Shown: piece by piece, positions 4,612 through 5,494 of the stretch
Layout of the letters: every line of letters starts with the position of its first letter
Numbering within the stretch: the first letter of the stretch is position 1
Assembly: GCA_001800495.1 (NCBI GenBank)
Contig: MGVM01000220.1
Span: 1,377 to 6,870 of the forward strand
Source of the DNA: Elusimicrobia bacterium RIFOXYB2_FULL_48_7
GTDB taxonomy: Bacteria; Elusimicrobiota; Endomicrobiia; CG1-02-37-114; XYA2-FULL-39-19
Direction of reading: 5' to 3'
Length of the DNA: 5,494 nucleotides
The notes under the pieces: generated by a model
Told to the model about the DNA's origin: nothing
The model's database searches: none
What the model saw: only the letters and a program-made list of their open reading frames with translations
Position numbers and translations under genes: made by a program

Positions 4612-5186
4612 AAAGCCTCTTGTATTTTGCGGTAAATGTCATTGTTTACAATTACCAGTTTACCATTTTTTTGTTCAGCTATCAAATCAGGAACAGAACC
4701 CGCATTGTCAAATAGCATAACCGAGTCTAAAACGGGAAGATACACATTAAAAAGATTGAAAATGCTCCGGTTAAACCGCCTGAAAACATCGTGAACTGGT
4801 ACGCTGTGGCCGCCTTCGGCAACCCGGTCCTTGATTCGCGCAACGGCTAATTCAGCATCAGGAATCCAAAGAAAAAACAGATGAAGCTGGTATCCTCTGT
4901 TTTTTTGGGTTTTCAAAATATTTAAATAAGTTTTTCCAGACAGGGTTGTCTCAAAAGCAAAAGAAACATTCTTTTTTGCTAATTCATGAATCCGCTCCAA
5001 GACAAGCCTGCCAGCTTTTATAGCGGCAATGCGCGGAGAAAAAGGAGACAACCCTTGAGCGATCATGTCCGCGTTCACAAAATTCTGGCAGTTTGCGTAT
5101 TGAGGCAAAAATTTAGAAGCAAAAGTTGTTTTGCCTGACCCGTTCGGCCCCGCAATAATATAGATGTTCTTATTGATATTTTTCAC
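4608..5186 (-). CDS. Zeta-toxin-like P-loop kinase
   Basis: A 192-aa protein. Walker A GPNGSGKTT lies at 13-21, NADMIAQGLSP (38-48) carries a probable substrate-contacting Asp (D40), FETTLSG (78-84) matches the conserved FET block of the zeta group, and ARIKDRVAEGGHSVP (116-130) followed by RRFNRS (136-141) gives the arginine-rich lid. Zeta and PezT toxins phosphorylate UDP-N-acetylglucosamine and block cell wall synthesis; this shorter chromosomal branch has no established substrate, so toxin activity is inferred. The start is GTG at 5186, preceded directly by an in-frame TAA; no ATG gives Walker A. A promoter lies 7 nt upstream, so the mRNA should be leaderless. The gene is coupled by ATGA to a 54-aa downstream gene. 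Its surroundings (AT-rich DNA, gene remnants, hairpins, flanking direct repeats) suggest a mobile module. Confidence 0.87.
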   Translation of the reverse strand: MKNINKNIYIIAGPNGSGKTTFASKFLPQYANCQNFVNADMIAQGLSPFSPRIAAIKAGRLVLERIHELAKKNVSFAFETTLSGKTYLNILKTQKNRGYQLHLFFLWIPDAELAVARIKDRVAEGGHSVPVHDVFRRFNRSIFNLFNVYLPVLDSVMLFDNAGSVPDLIAEQKNGKLVIVNNDIYRKIQEAL

Positions 5187-5193
5187 TTATTTG

Positions 5194-5221
5194 ATTATAT
5201 AAAATTCTTATTTATATTCAA
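5194..5221 (-). promoter_or_regulatory. Promoter of the zeta-like kinase module (leaderless)
   Basis: On the minus strand a perfect -10 TATAAT (5199-5194) follows TTGAAT (5221-5216, 4 of 6) with a 16-bp spacer. The GTG start is 7 nt below the -10 and no Shine-Dalgarno is visible, so the predicted transcript begins at or next to the start codon, as for the NlpC/P60 gene. Confidence 0.55.
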
Positions 5222-5239
5222 AATACCGCTTTTGTTCAA

Positions 5240-5370
5240 GGTCACATTTTGCGGCCAGTTCAACTTGAGGTTTCAATTTGAAACCTCAAAATTAGTCAAA
5301 CGTGAACAACTCGCACCACTGGTGCGAGAAACACATTGTTAATCTTGAGGTCGCAAATTGCGGCTTCAAG
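5240..5370. repeat. Hairpin cluster 2 (four hairpins, all with 5-nt loops)
   Basis: Hairpins at 5240-5256 (arm GGTCAC, decayed, loop ATTTT), 5265-5289 (arm TTGAGGTTTC, perfect 10 bp, loop AATTT), 5310-5328 (arm CTCGCAC, perfect, loop CACTG) and 5344-5370 (arm CTTGAGGTCGC, 11 bp with two G-T pairs, loop AAATT). They share the GGTCGC/GCGACC theme and the fixed 5-nt loop with cluster 1. They lie upstream of the kinase promoter and lead into remnant D. Confidence 0.7.
5298..5331 (+). repeat. 34-bp direct repeat, right copy
   Basis: Same strand and 33 of 34 bases identical to 4331-4364. In this copy the fifth base is G. It is followed by the hairpin at 5344-5370 and then the TFYRNPEYSL block, a spacing about 100 bp longer than on the left, so the left copy has probably lost sequence. 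Confidence 0.85.
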
Positions 5371-5494
5371 TTTGTTCAAGGCCGCCTTAATTTGCCTACG
5401 CCCGGAACTAAAAGAACCGGCTTTCGAGTCAAATACATTTTTCCGCGCCACTTTCTACAGGAACCCTGAGTATTCATTAAGGGACGGAGAAAGT
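5306..5494 (+). pseudogene. Remnant D: AlbA_2/RecG-like regulator C-terminal piece, runs off the window
   Basis: The frame is open from after the TGA at 5303-5305 to the right edge (63 codons) with no convincing start codon. From 5408 it reads LKEPAFESNTFF, then RATFYRNPEYSLRDGES at the edge. A P-E/A-F-E segment followed by FF.(V/A)TF.RNPEYSL is what precedes the EKTR/VPEK repeats and winged helix in AlbA_2/RecG-like regulators. The first ~35 codons run through the hairpin cluster and are probably not ancestral coding. It aligns to remnant B (SNTFF..TF.R.PYSL) and remnant C. Since the window ends here, this may be the 3' part of a truncated gene rather than a short relic. Confidence 0.5.

Noticed and set aside
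5229..5340. Hairpin-derived peptides resembling inserts in ORF6N-domain proteins (for example LEVANC at 5345-5362)
   Set aside because: The resemblance rests on a few residues recalled from memory, and no ORF6N domain is present; kept only as a search idea for the hairpins.
4228..5370. CRISPR array
   Set aside because: The hairpins are not identical repeats and the intervals between them are short and irregular, with no spacer-like units.

Overview
The window looks like bacterial chromosome from an uncultivated, probably environmental lineage. I cannot assign a phylum; an Elusimicrobia- or Omnitrophica-like bacterium is a weak guess from gene style. Two zones are clear. The first 2.7 kb is moderately G+C-rich and holds ordinary compact genes. 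From about 2750 onward the DNA turns AT-rich and becomes an accessory zone of small two-gene modules, decayed gene pieces and palindromes.

Core zone: the 3' part of a carbon-starvation/peptide transporter gene (cstA) is followed 5 bp later by a DUF1848 gene, which overlaps a GNAT-type acetyltransferase gene. All three read rightward and could be one transcript. Facing them with no gap is a leftward gene for a lipoprotein NlpC/P60 peptidase, with a good sigma-70-type promoter so close to its start codon that the mRNA should be leaderless. The end of cstA, including its stop codon, is made of a dispersed 25-bp repeat that recurs inverted at 4183-4207 and in decayed form at 3889-3906.

Accessory zone, part 1 (2811-3881): a tightly coupled pair made of a small basic protein (103 aa) and a nucleotidyltransferase-fold protein (229 aa) with a GS...DID...E active-site pattern. 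The layout resembles an AbiE-like toxin-antitoxin pair. A 44-bp inverted repeat overlying a promoter lies in front of the pair, and a second copy with the same arms, the same 20-bp spacing and its own near-consensus promoter lies at its 3' end.

Accessory zone, part 2 (3865-5494): a leftward zeta-toxin-like P-loop kinase (192 aa) is ATGA-coupled to a 54-aa protein that is easily missed. Around it are at least four pieces that read like the C-terminal region of AlbA_2/RecG-like ATP-binding regulators (VPEK-type repeats, a TFYRNPEYSL motif repeated twice, and an IGPEKGG.WEI tail). The pieces are in scrambled order, so they are remnants, although the last one runs off the window and could belong to a longer gene. 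Two clusters of hairpins, every one with a 5-nt loop, lie on either side of the kinase module.

The most promising signals are the nucleotidyltransferase module bracketed by a duplicated operator-promoter, the covarying 5-nt-loop hairpin clusters, and the zeta-like kinase with its small coupled partner. No tRNA, rRNA or CRISPR array was seen.
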